Shown here in pieces: positions 10,286 to 23,083 of a stretch of 64,000 nt of DNA (the stretch's first letter is position 1; each line of letters opens with the position of its first letter). The stretch is from Polytrichum commune. Lineage: Eukaryota > Streptophyta > Polytrichopsida > Polytrichales > Polytrichaceae. The notes below the pieces were generated by a model. That model ran no database searches, was not told where the DNA came from, and was given only the letters and a program-made list of their open reading frames with translations. The translations under genes were made by a program, and so were the position numbers. Location: positions 6,700,501 to 6,764,500 of the forward strand of contig OX485808.1 in the NCBI GenBank assembly GCA_950295325.1, read 5' to 3'.

Positions 10286-11440
10286 CAAACAGTGTTGAAC
10301 TGGTAATAAATTCTGTGCTGACTGAAATTGAAAATAGCCGTCATTTCTTGCAAGGATTTTGCAGGGATGCTGTTCCATCTTGTATCACACTGGGCAGTCT
10401 TATTGAACAAGAAATATGTTGGAGTCTTTGTGTTGCTTTGTTGTGGCACAAGTATTTGCAAGAGCCCACTCCCGCAATGGCTGATTGAGCCCTGGGAGCA
10501 AGTGAGGGCAGATGTACCACCGGAACTGCTTGCGGCAGGACACCAGAACTCATAATTCCTGCACAATGGTTGTACCTACTTAGCTTGTAACTTGATGGGT
10601 CTTTATTATGTCCGTTTGGTTCTGGCCCTGTATCGTTCACTACAGCTGTTCAATCCACCTCTGAATTGTGTCTGAAACAGTGAAGCAATGTTGCATGGTA
10701 GTCTTCATCCATGTAATCCACGTGACATTCAGAGGTAGATCAACCAGCCATAGAGAGATGAATGCCAGACCAACATGGAATTGGAAACAATTCAAATTCC
10801 ACGGGGTTCAACACATGGCTAACTTACAGAGATGAGGGACTAGCTGTAAAGTGAGAAGGCACGAGAGAGTTTCATGTCCTTGATGATGTCAAGTTGAGGC
10901 AAGTTGACACAGTTTTTGCAAAATCGATGATAGTTAAATCAGGGTTATATTATATACAGCGCGATCTTTGTGGCAGATGTGAAGCTCAAAATGCAAGTTT
11001 GTCAGCCGTTCAATTTTGGAGGTGTTTTTCAAGGTATGTTTTGGTGTGGTTCTCCAGATTACAAGGTGTTCACAGGCACATTATTGCGGGATCCCAGAAC
11101 ATGATGAAGTATTTATGTAACCAAGTATATTAAGTACCTAGGGGAGAGTTGCCAGCATAAAACTTATCGCCCAGATGCCAATTCATCTGGAGCAAACATT
11201 ATTTTTAATATATAATGTATTTTATATATTCGGGACATTCTGCTATCCATCATTATTTTAGAATGCTAAAGAGAGACTGGACTATGTCTTCAGATTTGAT
11301 CGAGTATTCTACATTCAATAGTGAACCTAGATGGTTTGGAGGACCTAGAGTATGTATTGAGTTAAGGAATCAATAAACATGCACTTACAATTTCCATAAT
11401 TAACTCGATATAGTAGCCAGAATAGAGAAACAATTCTTGA
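10286..11440. other. Anonymous intergenic sequence
   Basis: No gene, RNA or clear repeat structure was recognised. Open frames of 66-110 aa on both strands around 10234-10640 overlap each other and have no familiar motif. Confidence 0.4.
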
Positions 11441-11978
11441 ATGGTGATTAGTACTCAAAATAGTGTGGAATGTCAATAAACTAGCATGGGCCAACCTAAT
11501 TGCATATATCAGTGCAGTAAGCACTTCCCTCTGGTCTTTTTGCAATGATAAGCACCATGTATAGCAAGCTTCATGTCCAAGAGATTTTTGGATTGCGGGA
11601 TTGAATTCTAGCAATCATGGCTTAATGAGATATTTTGATTGTTTCTGAGCAACTTCTTGCTTCACCATCAAAGCATTTTGTGGGAAGAAACACACCACTG
11701 ATTGGGCATAGGTGAGTACATTCATCATTATGATCAATGAGAAATGGACACCCAGAGTTAAGATATGAATGCATTCATGGTCATTAATATTTGCTATGTT
11801 ATTATGAAACATCACATAGGTTGCATGCTCGCTTGATGAAGTAGATCATCAATTTTGTGTGTCCAAATGCCATCAGTGAACACCAAAACCTTGCAATTAC
11901 ACTACACTGATATGTACAACTAGGTTGCCCCTTGTTAATTTATCGACATTCCACACTATTTTGAGTATTTATTACCAC
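11441..11978. mobile_element. Terminal-inverted-repeat element, 538 bp
   Basis: Arms of about 80 bp are inverted relative to each other: 11441-11521 and 11903-11978. The core GTACTCAAAATAGTGTGGAA mirrors TTCCACACTATTTTGAGTA. Further in, CCAACCTAATTGCATATATC mirrors GATATGTACAACTAGGTTG. The arm sequence recurs, diverged, near 59515-59560. It has no coding capacity. Confidence 0.7.
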
Positions 11979-12710
11979 GATAATAAAATACAAGAATTTG
12001 ATTTGATCCCCCTCTCCCCTCTTTTGGTTAGTTTACGGATTAAGTAAACAAAGCTCTAAGTTTTTTGTGGTCTTGTTTTGATTGAATGTAAATTGCATGG
12101 GTGAAGAGGCAGCCTATTTGCGTGAGCAACTTGAATGCACATATCAGTGTAGATAATACACCCTTATTAATACAAGCTCTAAAGATAAATTGCCAACCAC
12201 ACTATGCCATTTGGATCTTGTAACACATCAAGATAACACATGCAATGCGTCGTTTATCCTTGCAAGTTGATAAGTTAATTAGAAATATTCAATAAAAACG
12301 ATTAAAATTATATCTCACAAGATTAAAAAATAGCAATGATAAAATTTATCGAAGGTTTATCCACCTCATATCTCAACGAATATTACTATCATACACAAGT
12401 CAAAAATGTCAAATGGTATTTCAATCTAAAAGTTCTCCACAACGGAGAGGGAAATATCGCATACGAGCGTATCTTTCATCCATCCATCCGAGATAAAGGC
12501 CTTGAAATAGTATGCAACCCGGAGGTTGGGTTTTTTAGTTGATATAACATCAAACTTAGTTTTAAAGACCCTGAATCAGTCTAGTTGAAGTCATTTGAGT
12601 TAAAGCAGCCACAAATTTATTGAAGTCAAATCTTTATGTTAGATGGATGAGAGGTATGCTCATATGCGATAATTCCCTCTCTTCCTCAACAACCTTGTGA
12701 ATCAATTTAA

Positions 12711-13054
12711 CTACACTAAACATGACATATAGTGTCACCAATTCTAATCGTCTTGCTCCATATTGATTGTAAAACCGCAGTATTATAGTGTCACCAACAC
12801 TAAATGTTAACCCAACATTATAATGTCATTCCTTGTAAATTTTTTGGGGGATTATAGTTTTCCAGTGTTGTGATTATCGTCTCTTCCCAAGTGGATTTCC
12901 ATCCAAATTTCAATCATCCATGACAATATTACAACACAAGTTGCTGACAAGAAAAGGTAGAGTTTAGGCCAATGGATGAATCTCATCCATCATCCATGAC
13001 AATATTTGTTCACTTATTCATAACAAGTGTCATCCAAAAAGTTACCACAGTGAC
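12711..13054 (+). mobile_element. MITE family B, copy 2, right end missing
   Basis: It begins with CTACACTAAACATGACATA and follows copy 1 collinearly through the TTGCTGACAAGAAAAGGTAG and CATCCATGACAATATTTG blocks. It stops after AAAAAGTTACCACAGTG, before the expected right terminal repeat, so this copy is truncated. Confidence 0.8.
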
Positions 13055-13318
13055 CCAAAAACAAACAAACAAAAAAAATCGATGTGAAAACTGTCATGGT
13101 ACTATGGTATTTTTAGTTCCAAGGAATTGAAGAGGTCCCGTCCTCATCGTCAAATTTAAGGTTACTTAACAATATGTGGTCCATCGTACTAGATTATGAG
13201 GAAATTTCAATGGAGCTATAAGTACTTGATGGCAACGTTGGCTTATTCTGGTGCAGTGTACGTGTAAGTTAAGGTATGTGGGCATTATGTGGTTGCTTTT
13301 TCTTGAACGGACAACCTA

Positions 13319-13790
13319 TACCGTAGCTCTCTAGCAACTTGGGCACCTTTCTTCCTAATAGTTAATTAAAGTGCGAAAGTAAGTTAGGCAATTCAGAAAG
13401 TAATATTCTAAAATTGGGTAGATTAAAAAATCAATTTAAAATAAGTTAGACATTCATCCAAGTCATTTTTATAATACATGGATGGTTTTTTTGATTTCAT
13501 CTATGGCGGCTACGTTTAACCGAAACAATTCCCTTAACCAACATCCCTTACCCTAAAGTTTGTCTTTTACTTGTATGTCAAGGTTTTGCTTGGCAACAAA
13601 TTTTGCTTTGAGTTATACGGAGTGGCCTTTGTGAGAGACTATACTTGCATTATTGTGATTTTAGGCACTCTTTGAATGTGTGTGTGTGTGTGTGTGTGTG
13701 TGTTTTGACACTCAACAAAATTAATTTCCCAAATATTAGGCACCTTTCAAACTAATTGTTTTATGCCCAAGCTACTAGAGAGCTACGGTA
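13319..13790. mobile_element. TIR element (MITE), 472 bp, CCGTAGCTCTCTAG ends
   Basis: TACCGTAGCTCTCTAGCAAC and CTTGGGCA at the left are inverted at the right as TGCCCAAG and CTACTAGAGAGCTACGGTA. Both ends abut TA, consistent with a TA or TWA target duplication (mariner or PIF/Harbinger type). The interior is AT-rich with a (GT)n run at 13678-13701 and has no ORF. Confidence 0.8.
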
Positions 13791-14482
13791 TTGGAGTGGT
13801 ATTAAGCAAGAGTTGTAGTTATGAATGGACAACAAGGAGACATGTAATGAAAGTGGGCTTATGAGTATGGGCATACATGGATATGGTAGGTATGTATGGG
13901 CATGGGGGGCACATGGTTGCATCATGGGCTTAGGGGGTTGGGGTGATCTGGAAACTAATCATATGGACGGGTGCAACGTGTTAGGACAACATGTTTCCAA
14001 GTTAGTACTTGACATTTACAACCTTCATAAAATCAACCAACAATGTTAAACCTCCATCTTTCCAAACATGGAGGGCCTTTATTTTGATAGGACCAGGTTT
14101 TCGAGAAGGTTGAGTTGTCATCTATTCCAAGGAGAAAGAATATTGTATGAAGTGAAGGGTTGTGTAACTTGTGTTGGTCGCCCAACAAGGTGGGTTTGCC
14201 CAAATTGATACATGCTAGTTAGAGGCTATTATTTTATCAAAACAAATCAAAAAATTAGGTTGAATCAACAAGAATATTAGTTGTAATTGCACTGCACAAC
14301 CTCAATCTAGCCTTTCTTGATGAACACTCCCTAGAACCTAACAACTGTCATTCTATGCCTTTCAACAAAAACTCAAGCTCATACTAAAATTGGATACTAA
14401 GGGTATCCTAGAGCTTCGCAGGGTGAATAACTACAACATTCTTGAACAATGCTCCCTCGATTCCATGGCCCACCCAAGTGCC
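13791..14482. other. Anonymous intergenic sequence
   Basis: No gene is recognised. A 74-aa frame at 13825-14049 has no familiar motif and its G/T-rich composition is local. Confidence 0.35.
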
Positions 14483-14898
14483 TTAGGGTGAGTTTCCATG
14501 TAGGCTGCTGGCCCACTAGACTCTAGATAATCGTGGGTTGGAGGAGTTCGCATGTAGTTAAGCACAAGCTGCCATCCAACCACATTTTGGCGGTCCGCTA
14601 GAATGTAAAGGGCTGTGAACACATGCTGCTACATTTTCATTGCGCCCATTAAAGAATCTTTAACCTACAAGCGCTGGTCACCGAGGATTAAGACCGGTTA
14701 CAAACTCAAGAGAACCAATGTTGGTCTAGAACTCCATCCTTGATAACCAAGAGGAGGTTAGTAGGTAGGTTTGGATATGAAAAGATGGGAGTAGCTAGTT
14801 GGCACATACGAACCCTACCCCATCATATTCCCTCTACATTTGTCCTTATTCACACTAGAATCTGGTGGGCAAGCGGCCTACATGGAAACTCACCCTAA
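14483..14898. mobile_element. TIR element (MITE), 416 bp, TTAGGGTGAGTTTCCATG ends
   Basis: Arms of 44 bp at 14483-14526 and 14855-14898 are inverted copies with few mismatches (TTAGGGTGAGTTTCCATGTA against TACATGGAAACTCACCCTAA). A diverged right end of the same family is at about 43790-43870 (CTAGAATCTGGTGGG-GAGTGGC-TACATGGAAA). Confidence 0.8.
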
Positions 14899-15071
14899 GC
14901 TTGATGACGAAAGTTATGAAGATTCCAATACTGATACTCTATAATTTTGGATTTTATGAGAATTCAATCACGTCACAAAAGACAAATGATTCGCAAATCC
15001 CTAAGCACATGAAAGACCAAAATGAACCATAATTCATCCAATTAAAAAAGAAAAAGAAAAAGAAAAAATCT

Positions 15072-15200
15072 CATAACATTATTTGGATTCATAATAGTGT
15101 TATGTGGGACTAATAATATTCCACGAAATATTCTTGGATATTTCCCACATTCAGTTTGTCAACCCCACATAACATTGTTATGAATCCGAATGATGTTATG
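15072..15200. mobile_element. Palindromic MITE, family A, copy 2
   Basis: This is a 129-bp element with the same termini as 5326-5481. CATAACATTATTTGGATTCA at the left mirrors TGAATCCGAATGATGTTATG at the right, with GTGTTATGTGGGAC and CCCCACATAAC inside. Confidence 0.75.
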
Positions 15201-16680
15201 TTTGAGAACAAATCTCATTATTTTGAGCCGTTTTTTTGCAAGTAACTCTAAATCTGATGGGTATATTTCGACTCGACATTTTGTATTCGTTTGGTGAGTC
15301 ATGAACAACCCTTCTTAATGCGACCAGTCTCCCTGTGAAGTGCACTTTCATGAATCTGAAAATTCCCAAGGATAAGTATGTCATCTGAAATGAGCTTCAA
15401 ATTTTATGTTGTGATATTTTTTTTGTTATTTTTTTTTGCAATATGCAACCCTAGCACCCAACACAAGTGACTTAGAGGAATTTCAACTTCATTAAACATC
15501 TCTATAACACCCCAAGAAACTAAATTTTGTGCCGGTCAATTCATAAGTTTATCTCTTACACATTTTGAGGTTTACACTTTGAAGAAACTTTTTCAATTAC
15601 TACAAAGAATGAAACATTAAATGTATGTGTCTATAATTGAGATTGAATTAGACTCAGATTCAAAAACATGTTGTAATTAACTTTGCATGACCAGGGGCAT
15701 GCACGGAGTATGTTATTTTCCTTCAAGAACCGAAGTGCGGAGAGCATGGCATACACCCTGTTAAGGGACACCCAAACCCCTTGTCCAATGGGGTATAGGG
15801 TCGGGATTCACCCAACCCTCAGTCTTAGGGACATGCCTTCAACTCCCCACATGCTATCATTATTACTTACTAGCCTCGAATGATAAGTGTAGGTGTTAAT
15901 AGTAGATTTCTTTATAGAATCTAGTATTGACATCTACATCTACCAATATATTTGACTAGAATAGTAGTACAATCTACAACATGAGTTCTACTATTGACAT
16001 CTACATTTATTGTTGAAATCTATACTCTTGACACTAATCTCTTTATAACTAAAAGGGTATTAATAACAACATTTTATTTGAAGTTATTATGTAACAAATA
16101 TCAAATTGTAATTATCGCTTAAATATTCATTTGTTGAGACCCATGGGTACTTGTGTAGTCCATAGTTGCATGATAACCGATTTGATAACGGACCACAATT
16201 GTCAACATGTAATATAACTAGCTAACCTCTAGCCTACATTGGTTGAAATCACCCACATAATCCTTGGAAATATATAGTACCAATGCAACTTTGAAATCTA
16301 TAGACAAATTTATGTATACTATTTAACATGATTGCTTGCTTTTTGGTCGCATCCCATGTCGAGTTTGATTTACAATTGCTTGAAATCCAATTTTTGATAT
16401 AAATATAATTTATTTTGGTGGTCTATTTATTTTAGAGACAAATCATCATAAAGCTGACACCAGTAGTGAATCTAAAACCATTGAATAGTATGACCACTTT
16501 GAGGGGAGGTAGAGCCACTCAAACATGTCACACCACCACATAAAGAGGAGCAAGAGCCGAGAACCAACCACCACCACTATGCCAAGCACAACCCCCAGAC
16601 CACAAAGTGAGACACCACAAGGACTGATTGCATGCCTATTTGGGCACAATTATCTCATGTCTTAAATGGGAAAACCTTGT
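15201..16680. other. Anonymous intergenic sequence
   Basis: No gene is seen. T-rich runs occur near 15415-15440. The rest is AT-rich without a long ORF or a repeat that I could pair elsewhere. Confidence 0.35.
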
Positions 16681-16689
16681 CAATCTTAG

Positions 16690-17065
16690 GGCCGTACCAC
16701 ACCAGGGGTAGGCATGCCGAATCGGGGCCTGTGATTGGTCGGGGCAATGGGTTAGGTACCCCATTGCCGGCAGTTGCAATGGCGGGAGTCTGACCTGTCC
16801 TGGCAGATTGGAGCTAGCAACTTCCAGGGGGAGGAGGCTGGAACTCCGACCCCCCCGGCGCCGGGCCCCACGACCAGCTCTCCCGCTAGAAAAAGGCCCC
16901 TGGAATGGAAGAGGGCTCTGCTATCCAGCTGCAGGTGGAAGCTTCCCGGCAGCTGCCTGCCCTCCCTCTGCCGCCCAAGCCCGTGTGGCAGCTAGCTTCG
17001 GAGCTAGCCTAGCTCCCTTAACCCTAGCCTGTGCGGCTCATCTGCCGGCCCCTAGTGTGGCTATG
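16690..17065. other. GC-rich island in AT-rich surroundings
   Basis: The segment is much richer in G and C than the flanks and has two overlapping frames (73 and 88 aa, P/A/R-rich) with no recognised domain. It contains the inverted pair GCAATGGG / CCCCATTGC (16744-16767). It could be a fragment of a GC-rich transposon or LTR, or a CpG-island-like segment. I cannot classify it. Confidence 0.35.
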
Positions 17066-17419
17066 GCCTTATAGCATATGATTGCCCTACTCCCCCATGT
17101 GAGGTCAAATTTGGCTATGAGAGCCTATTAAAATATAGGTAGTTAGCTTTGTTAGTAAGGTAGAAGCGCCTACAACGGACACTTTGAGCACTTGAGACCC
17201 TTAACATGTATAAATCTTTCATAATTTTTTCCAAGACACTAACAATTTCATAAAGAGGCTAATGCACTTTGAGTTCATCAAATTTTAAAATCTTGCAATT
17301 TAGATTTGAGCAATGAAAGTCAAGACCTCCCCCCTCCAAAGTGCACAATCTTGATAATTGACATTTATCTCTTCCAACCAATGAGTTGCATTTAGTTCTT
17401 ACAATAATATAATTGGTGT

Positions 17420-18600
17420 TCATGTTGAAATTGGTAGCTTGTTTTTAGGATATAAAACATTTATCAAAATTGGGGTCATAAATGAAAAGATGTGCCCCAA
17501 TGCGCACCTGTACGTTATCTCGAAAGACTCTATTCCACGTGATTTTAGACAATGCGTCCCAAATATGATACTTGGCTTAAATGAACCCCTAATCGCATAC
17601 ATGTTGGCCACCCAACATGGCCTTAAAGGCCCCCATCTCCCCTTTGTGAAAAGTTGAACTTCTACTATATATCTCTCCACATCCAAACTTTTATTGCCAA
17701 ATCCAAGCATATAGATGTTTGCAACACATAGGTCTCGCATACTTTCAATTTTTTAGTTGCCCAAGTAATCTCCAACTAACATATTATAACGTGTATGTGA
17801 TGAGGTGTCCAAAATAAGGGAGTTTTTTTTTCACTCTACGCTCTTGTCAAGATATATTAATTCTGTAAGTGTATTGAGTTCATTTACACCATTAGTGAGG
17901 TCATGGAAGCATTGTCCTTGGTTAAAGATCTCTTTGTTCCTATCAATCCAAATGCTCCAAAGAGTGATCATGCCACGCCCTGCTATGCCAAATGTCCTTT
18001 CAAATCGCATACTTCTTGCCAATGCCCTTGCGCAAACAAAGCTTGTTGTTTTGTTGAAGTCTTCAAAGCTCAAACATGGTTGTGATGGCCCCATTATGTT
18101 CAACCATGTGTACGTGACACTAGTAAGGGCCATGTACCGCCCTGGCCACTTGCAAATGTGCATATGAAGCAATGTCCCATGCCACCCTACAATGTCCCAA
18201 CCCATGACACCTATGCATTTAGATTAATGAATGTCATGAATCATCCTTTCATGGTCCTCTCTGCATGCCGCCATTGAAAGTTGACATTGTTTGAAATTTG
18301 CCATAACGTTGGCCTCATTGTCCATGCTAAATTGTTTAGTAATTAGAAAAGTTTTGGTACATGTATTAAGGATGACATCACCATGGAGCATGTTGGAATA
18401 CTGTATTTCGGATTTCCATTTAATTGAGATTTGAGTATATTTGGATTTATGCACGATTTATGGACAATTCCAACTACCGGTATGACCTTAAATATATGGC
18501 AAAACCACACATACCGGCAGTGCTGGCATTGGGAACAAACACAATGTGGGATTGTCCTTGGGTGCCACATTTGCACCTCGGGGGGTGCACCTTTCATTAA
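17420..18600 (-). pseudogene. LINE (non-LTR retrotransposon) ORF2 3'-end remnant
   Basis: On the minus strand, broken frames give a cysteine/histidine-rich piece near 18590-18500 (CSQCQHC, zf-RVT-like). Further on comes ITLWSIWIDRNKEIFNQ within 17831-18205. The pattern W-x-I-W-x-x-R-N-x-x-x-F just after a reverse-transcriptase zinc-binding region is typical of plant L1-type ORF2 C-termini. Another frame (17420-17740) lies beyond it. No RT core or endonuclease domain is present, so this is a 5'-truncated, decayed copy. Assignment rests on a short motif. Confidence 0.5.
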
Positions 18601-19496
18601 AACCTAGAATCACGTGCGTTCACTACATACTCTAAAAACCCCCTATATACAAGTTATTTTTTGTGAAATGAAGTATTATACATACAATTGCAACAATAAA
18701 TATACAAGTGACAATATGTATACACAAAAAAACATCCATTCATATATAGTCATTAAGATAAGTATACAAATATACTTTTGAACAATAATCAACCCCTATA
18801 ATATGTATAACAAAATATCCTAGCTTTCATCAGCAAAGTCGTTGAAAACTTTTTCATCTCCTGGATGTAACTCATAAACATTTGATTCACCAATATATGT
18901 CATTGTAGCCAATGCAATTATTGTCTCTAAGTCTACCATCAAATGATTAGTAAGATCATATCTCCACTTGTTGTTAGCCCCTTTTTGATACCAACATAAA
19001 CCAATCTCCTTGTTACTTTGAGCTGAACGAATCATTTCAAAACCCTAATACTGCCTCTTTCCCCGATATTACCTTGACACCTTGTACATGGTTCATACTA
19101 CCCTATAAGGTTGCTCACGAAAATCGTTAATCCTAGTTAATCCTAATTTCATCCAATATGAAAACTTATGATATTTTGTATAGTAACAATACCATACAAG
19201 TACAATTATTGTATGATTTTAAAAGGCCTTCCGTATATGTACGTAACTATAAATTATAACATGTATACCATATGTATACGTAATACGGCAAGGTCCAAAT
19301 CAATACCCCTCCTGTGCACTCACGTATACTCGTACATGTTTAGTACAGTGCACCCCCCGAGATTTGCACAATGTTCATTTATGTTTTGGTGACTGCATAA
19401 TGCAATGTTTCATTCTTATTTTTGGACAATGCCTATATTCAAATTTACTTAAATCTCATCTTTTTCTTCTTCTTCTTGAATTCATGTTCTACGTGG

Positions 19497-19528
<32 letters not shown>

Positions 19529-20225
19529 TTATTCAATTTTTTTTTTTTCAAATTCCAAATTTCAAGATAACCACATCGACAACAATTAGTGAAATTTTGA
19601 AGTCACATGAGAATGACAATACATTTTTCATCCAAATATGAACGTATTTATCCAAATTGTGAGACCGTCATCCATTTCCAAATTCTAAACTAATCAACTT
19701 TTTTTTGGTGATTTCATTCATGAGAAAGATGAAGTATTCCATTTTCCAAAATGAGCTTGACCCTCAATGAATTGATATAGCTTGTCATTTGTCAAAACTT
19801 CCACATCGGCTCCAAACATGCACCAAATAGCAAAAGCTTACCGAAACATGAAAAGTTTACAAGTATGCAAAAACCCAACTCCCCACCAAAACTTTGGTTG
19901 TATTAAAGGATAACTCCATTGTGCTAGTTTCATCTTCAAAGAATGAATCTCAAAATTTCAAAGAAGCATAAATTGACCAACACAAATTACGTTTCGTGGG
20001 GTGTTAGGGTCGCGATATTCAATGAAGCTGAAACTCCTCTATGTTACTTGTGTTGGATGCTAAGGTTACATGACCTCTATTGCAAAAGAAAAAAAATCGA
20101 CACAACTTATTTAAGATGATAACAAACGTGATTGGCCATTCAAGAGCAGAAGAATGATCAAGAACTCGTCACAATTTTTCATTTTTCATCCATCGAGGCA
20201 CGATATGTCATCTATAATTCTGAGG
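18601..20225. other. Anonymous AT-rich intergenic sequence with a (GT)n(GA)n microsatellite
   Basis: No gene is recognised. A compound (TG)n(AG)n repeat is at 19499-19528, followed by a T-run. The small frames of 60-80 aa lack motifs. Confidence 0.4.
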
Positions 20226-20990
20226 TACAGTCTAACCTTGTTAATACGAAACTCGTTTATACTACACCCTCAATATTACGACACATTTTTGTGAGACCAA
20301 ACTTTTTAGTTCAAAACTCCTTTTATACAACTACGACACTTGATAATGCGATATTTAGAATCTCCGTTTTGTCATATTAAAGAGGTAGTTATTGTTAAAA
20401 TTCTTTTCATCTATGTTATGTACATCTAAAATACATCCATTTTTTCTTGGGAACTACTTGGGAACTTCACTTATCATTGAGAACTTGATGATAATTAGGG
20501 CTACTAGTGTAGAATGGACATGGTTAGGGTTAGAGTGGCCTCTTGCCTAGTATGTTGCCGCGTACACGGGTGATACAGTATCACCACTATCTTGATGCTA
20601 AACGTCATGCATCATTGTTGTCTAGTTTCTTATTAGAGAACTCTTCATATTTTGATGTTAATGAAATTATTAGTTAGTAGGGAATTTAGATAAGATGACA
20701 GTTGCTAACTTGGGTAGACAACACCAAAGATCTTCGAACTCCTATTTCAAGAGTTCTTGAGAATATTTGTATTTGTTTGGAGTTATAAGTTATTATTCCA
20801 TACCATCTACATTGCTTAAACTCATTGCATATGTTTTTAAGCTCATATTACTTATGTTTTCGTATTCCCTCAATAATACGACAACTTTACGCCATTTGTC
20901 ATATTAATGAGAAGACGAGACAACTCGATACAATAATACTACTCTTTTTTTATGTTTACCAAACATGCCATACTAAAGAGGGAGAATAAT
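20226..20990 (+). mobile_element. Pogo/Lemi-like DNA element, copy 1
   Basis: It is collinear with 27503-29023 once the solo LTR in that copy is removed (about 765 against 769 bp). It starts TACAGTCTAACCTTGTTAAT and continues with phrases such as ACTCGTTTATAC and GATAATGCGA, resembling the AACCT-TTAATA termini of pogo/Tigger-type plant elements. The right end (CATACTAAAGAGGGAGAATA) is only loosely inverted, so the class is tentative. Confidence 0.6.
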
Positions 20991-22457
20991 ACCATGGTGG
21001 AGTCAACATGGTTGTCTTTCTTTGGTGTTAAAATGAGTCAACATTTGGCAAAGGTGTACAAGAAACGAGCCCCTTTTGAGTTGACCTCAAGGACTTCCTA
21101 GCACAAAAGTTGTGACACATTGCACATTTTTCTAAGGAATTCCTGACAGGTATCATCTGACATCTACACTGTCCCTCAAGCGCAACAACCCTGTCTAGTA
21201 TCTAGGGACCGTGTAGATGGTACTGCTGGTGAAAGTGGTCCATCTACCAATTTCGAAGATATTGGGACAGGATTGGCACATCATGTGCTTTATGTAAAGT
21301 GGATCACGGAGGCTGGAGAGCGATCAGAATCATAATGCAGAGATTTGAGGAGTTCAGTTCAACCTCTAGATATTCAAGTTCTTTTGTGCATGCATGGCCC
21401 ACAAGAACTTCACTGTAGGATGTTCGATCATCATGACTTGAAAGTGGAAAAAATTAAAGTTATCCGCAGTAGTGCTGTCATGCAACTTATGAGTCGTTGA
21501 TTCAACAAACTGGAAGTCAAAAAACGTCAAAAGTCTGTCACCGATTACAGTTCATGCCAGACAAACGTGCAGCATGAATTTCGGCTTTGTTCGTGCTGGT
21601 TTCGTGTAAAAGGAAGAGTGGCAACTCTAGTGGACAAAAGTGCGGTGGTGTGCGGCATCGGACAGGTTTAGTTATACAGTAGTTTTGTAGGTAGGAGACT
21701 GATTCTGTGCAAAAGTGGGAGGCCGGAGGAGGTCAAATAGTAAGGGCTTTCCAAAAGCGATCATCCGACGAGGTTGACAATTTAAGAGAATACTAGAGCT
21801 GGAGTATTACTAGAGGGGCTACCTGCAGTGGGAGATCTATAGAAGACATCCAAGAAGAACGAAAAGAAAAGTAACGCAAAGCACGTCTCTCTGATCACAT
21901 CGAGGACAGGAGGTTATCGATCTGAGAACTAGCTAGGAGGCAAGGTTAGTTGATGGCCTGACATGGAGTCTTGTATATGGCAATTTCTGTTGAGGAAATT
22001 TGATGCATCACCAATTTTTTCGGCCTGTTTGAATTGGAATTTGATTTCCAATGCTTGCCACATGTGTCGAGGCATTTTCTTGAATCGCCAAATTGTTGTC
22101 GCCTGTTCGGATTGGATTTTGAGTTTCCGGTTGTTGACACGTTTGTTGAGGCATTGTCTTGGATAATTCACTAATCCTCTCGTGTTACGTAATCATGAAA
22201 CACCAGTAATGTTTGCAGTATTTTCTCCAACTAATTGGACATTCTTTAAGTCCTTTGACATGATCGAGGCACCCCGTTCAGCAGATATCTGATTGCTATG
22301 AGTATTGTGTAGTTGCTCGCCAATTTGCTTCCCCGGTCTACGATCCTGTCTGTCTGCGAAAGGGAGTGAGAATTAGTCGCGTGAGCGCGGTGTTGACAGG
22401 CTCACGAAATTCAAGAACCAGTTGGAAATATTTGCAATTCTCTAAGGAGAGTCTGAA
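20991..22457 (+). other. Region upstream of the P450 gene, with a short tandem repeat
   Basis: No gene is seen from 20991 to 22020. At 22022-22099 and 22100-22162 a unit of about 70-78 bp occurs twice, as GCCTGTTTGAATTGGAATTT and GCCTGTTCGGATTGGATTTT, each followed by GAGGCATT-TCTTG. The segment 22410-22457 looks like the tail of a further copy of the 304-bp repeat that follows. Confidence 0.5.
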
Positions 22458-23080
22458 ACAATTGCAAATCCTTGACATGATCGCAAATCCTGTCAGCAGA
22501 TTCTTCGTTTCAGTGTTTTGTCAGTGGCCATTGTTCTTGAAACTTATGTAGCTTTGAAGAACCTCGGAAGTATTTGTCACACGGATTCAACTTAGAATGA
22601 AAATTTTACAATCCTCAACAGACTCGTAATCCTTTTGAGGATACTGTAGTCCTGTCCAACCACAGTTTCCAGAGATCCTTCAGCTTGCTAAGTTGAGACT
22701 TCCAGATTCTTCGGGCTGGTTCATAAGATTCTACAATTCTCTTGAGTTGTGGAATTCTAAAACAATTGCAATCCTTGACATTATCGCAAATCTTGTCAGC
22801 AGGTTCTTAGTTTCAGTGTTCTGTTAGTGGCCATTTTGATTGAAGTTGCGCAGCTTTGAAGAAACTCGGAAGTATTTGCGACACGGATTCTATAAAGAGT
22901 GGAAGTTTTAAATCCTCAACAGACTCGTAGTCCTTGTGAGGACACTGTACTCGTGAGGATACTGTGCTCCTGTCCAACCTCAATCAACTGAGGACCTTCG
23001 GCTTGCTAGGTTGAGACTTCCAGATTCTTTAGGCTGGTTTAAAAGATTCTATAAATCTCTTGATTTGTGGAATTCTGTTA
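22458..23080 (+). repeat. Tandem duplication (about 304 and 319 bp) directly upstream of the P450 start
   Basis: Unit 1 (22458-22761) and unit 2 (22762-23080) both start ACAATTGCAA-TCCTTGACAT. Both then run through GTCAGCAG-TTCTT, GAAGTATTTG, CCTCAACAGACTCGTA, CCTGTCCAACC and GTTGAGACTTCCAGATTCTT, and end in TGTGGAATTCT. Unit 2 has an extra short internal duplication (GTGAGGA-ACTGT twice). The P450 ATG follows 3 bp after unit 2, so the 5' leader and promoter are duplicated. Confidence 0.9.
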
Positions 23081-23083
23081 CAG

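Noticed and set aside
17831-18205. Independent 124-aa gene on the minus strand
   Set aside because: The W-I-W-RN-F pattern and the adjacent Cys/His piece point to a LINE ORF2 end.
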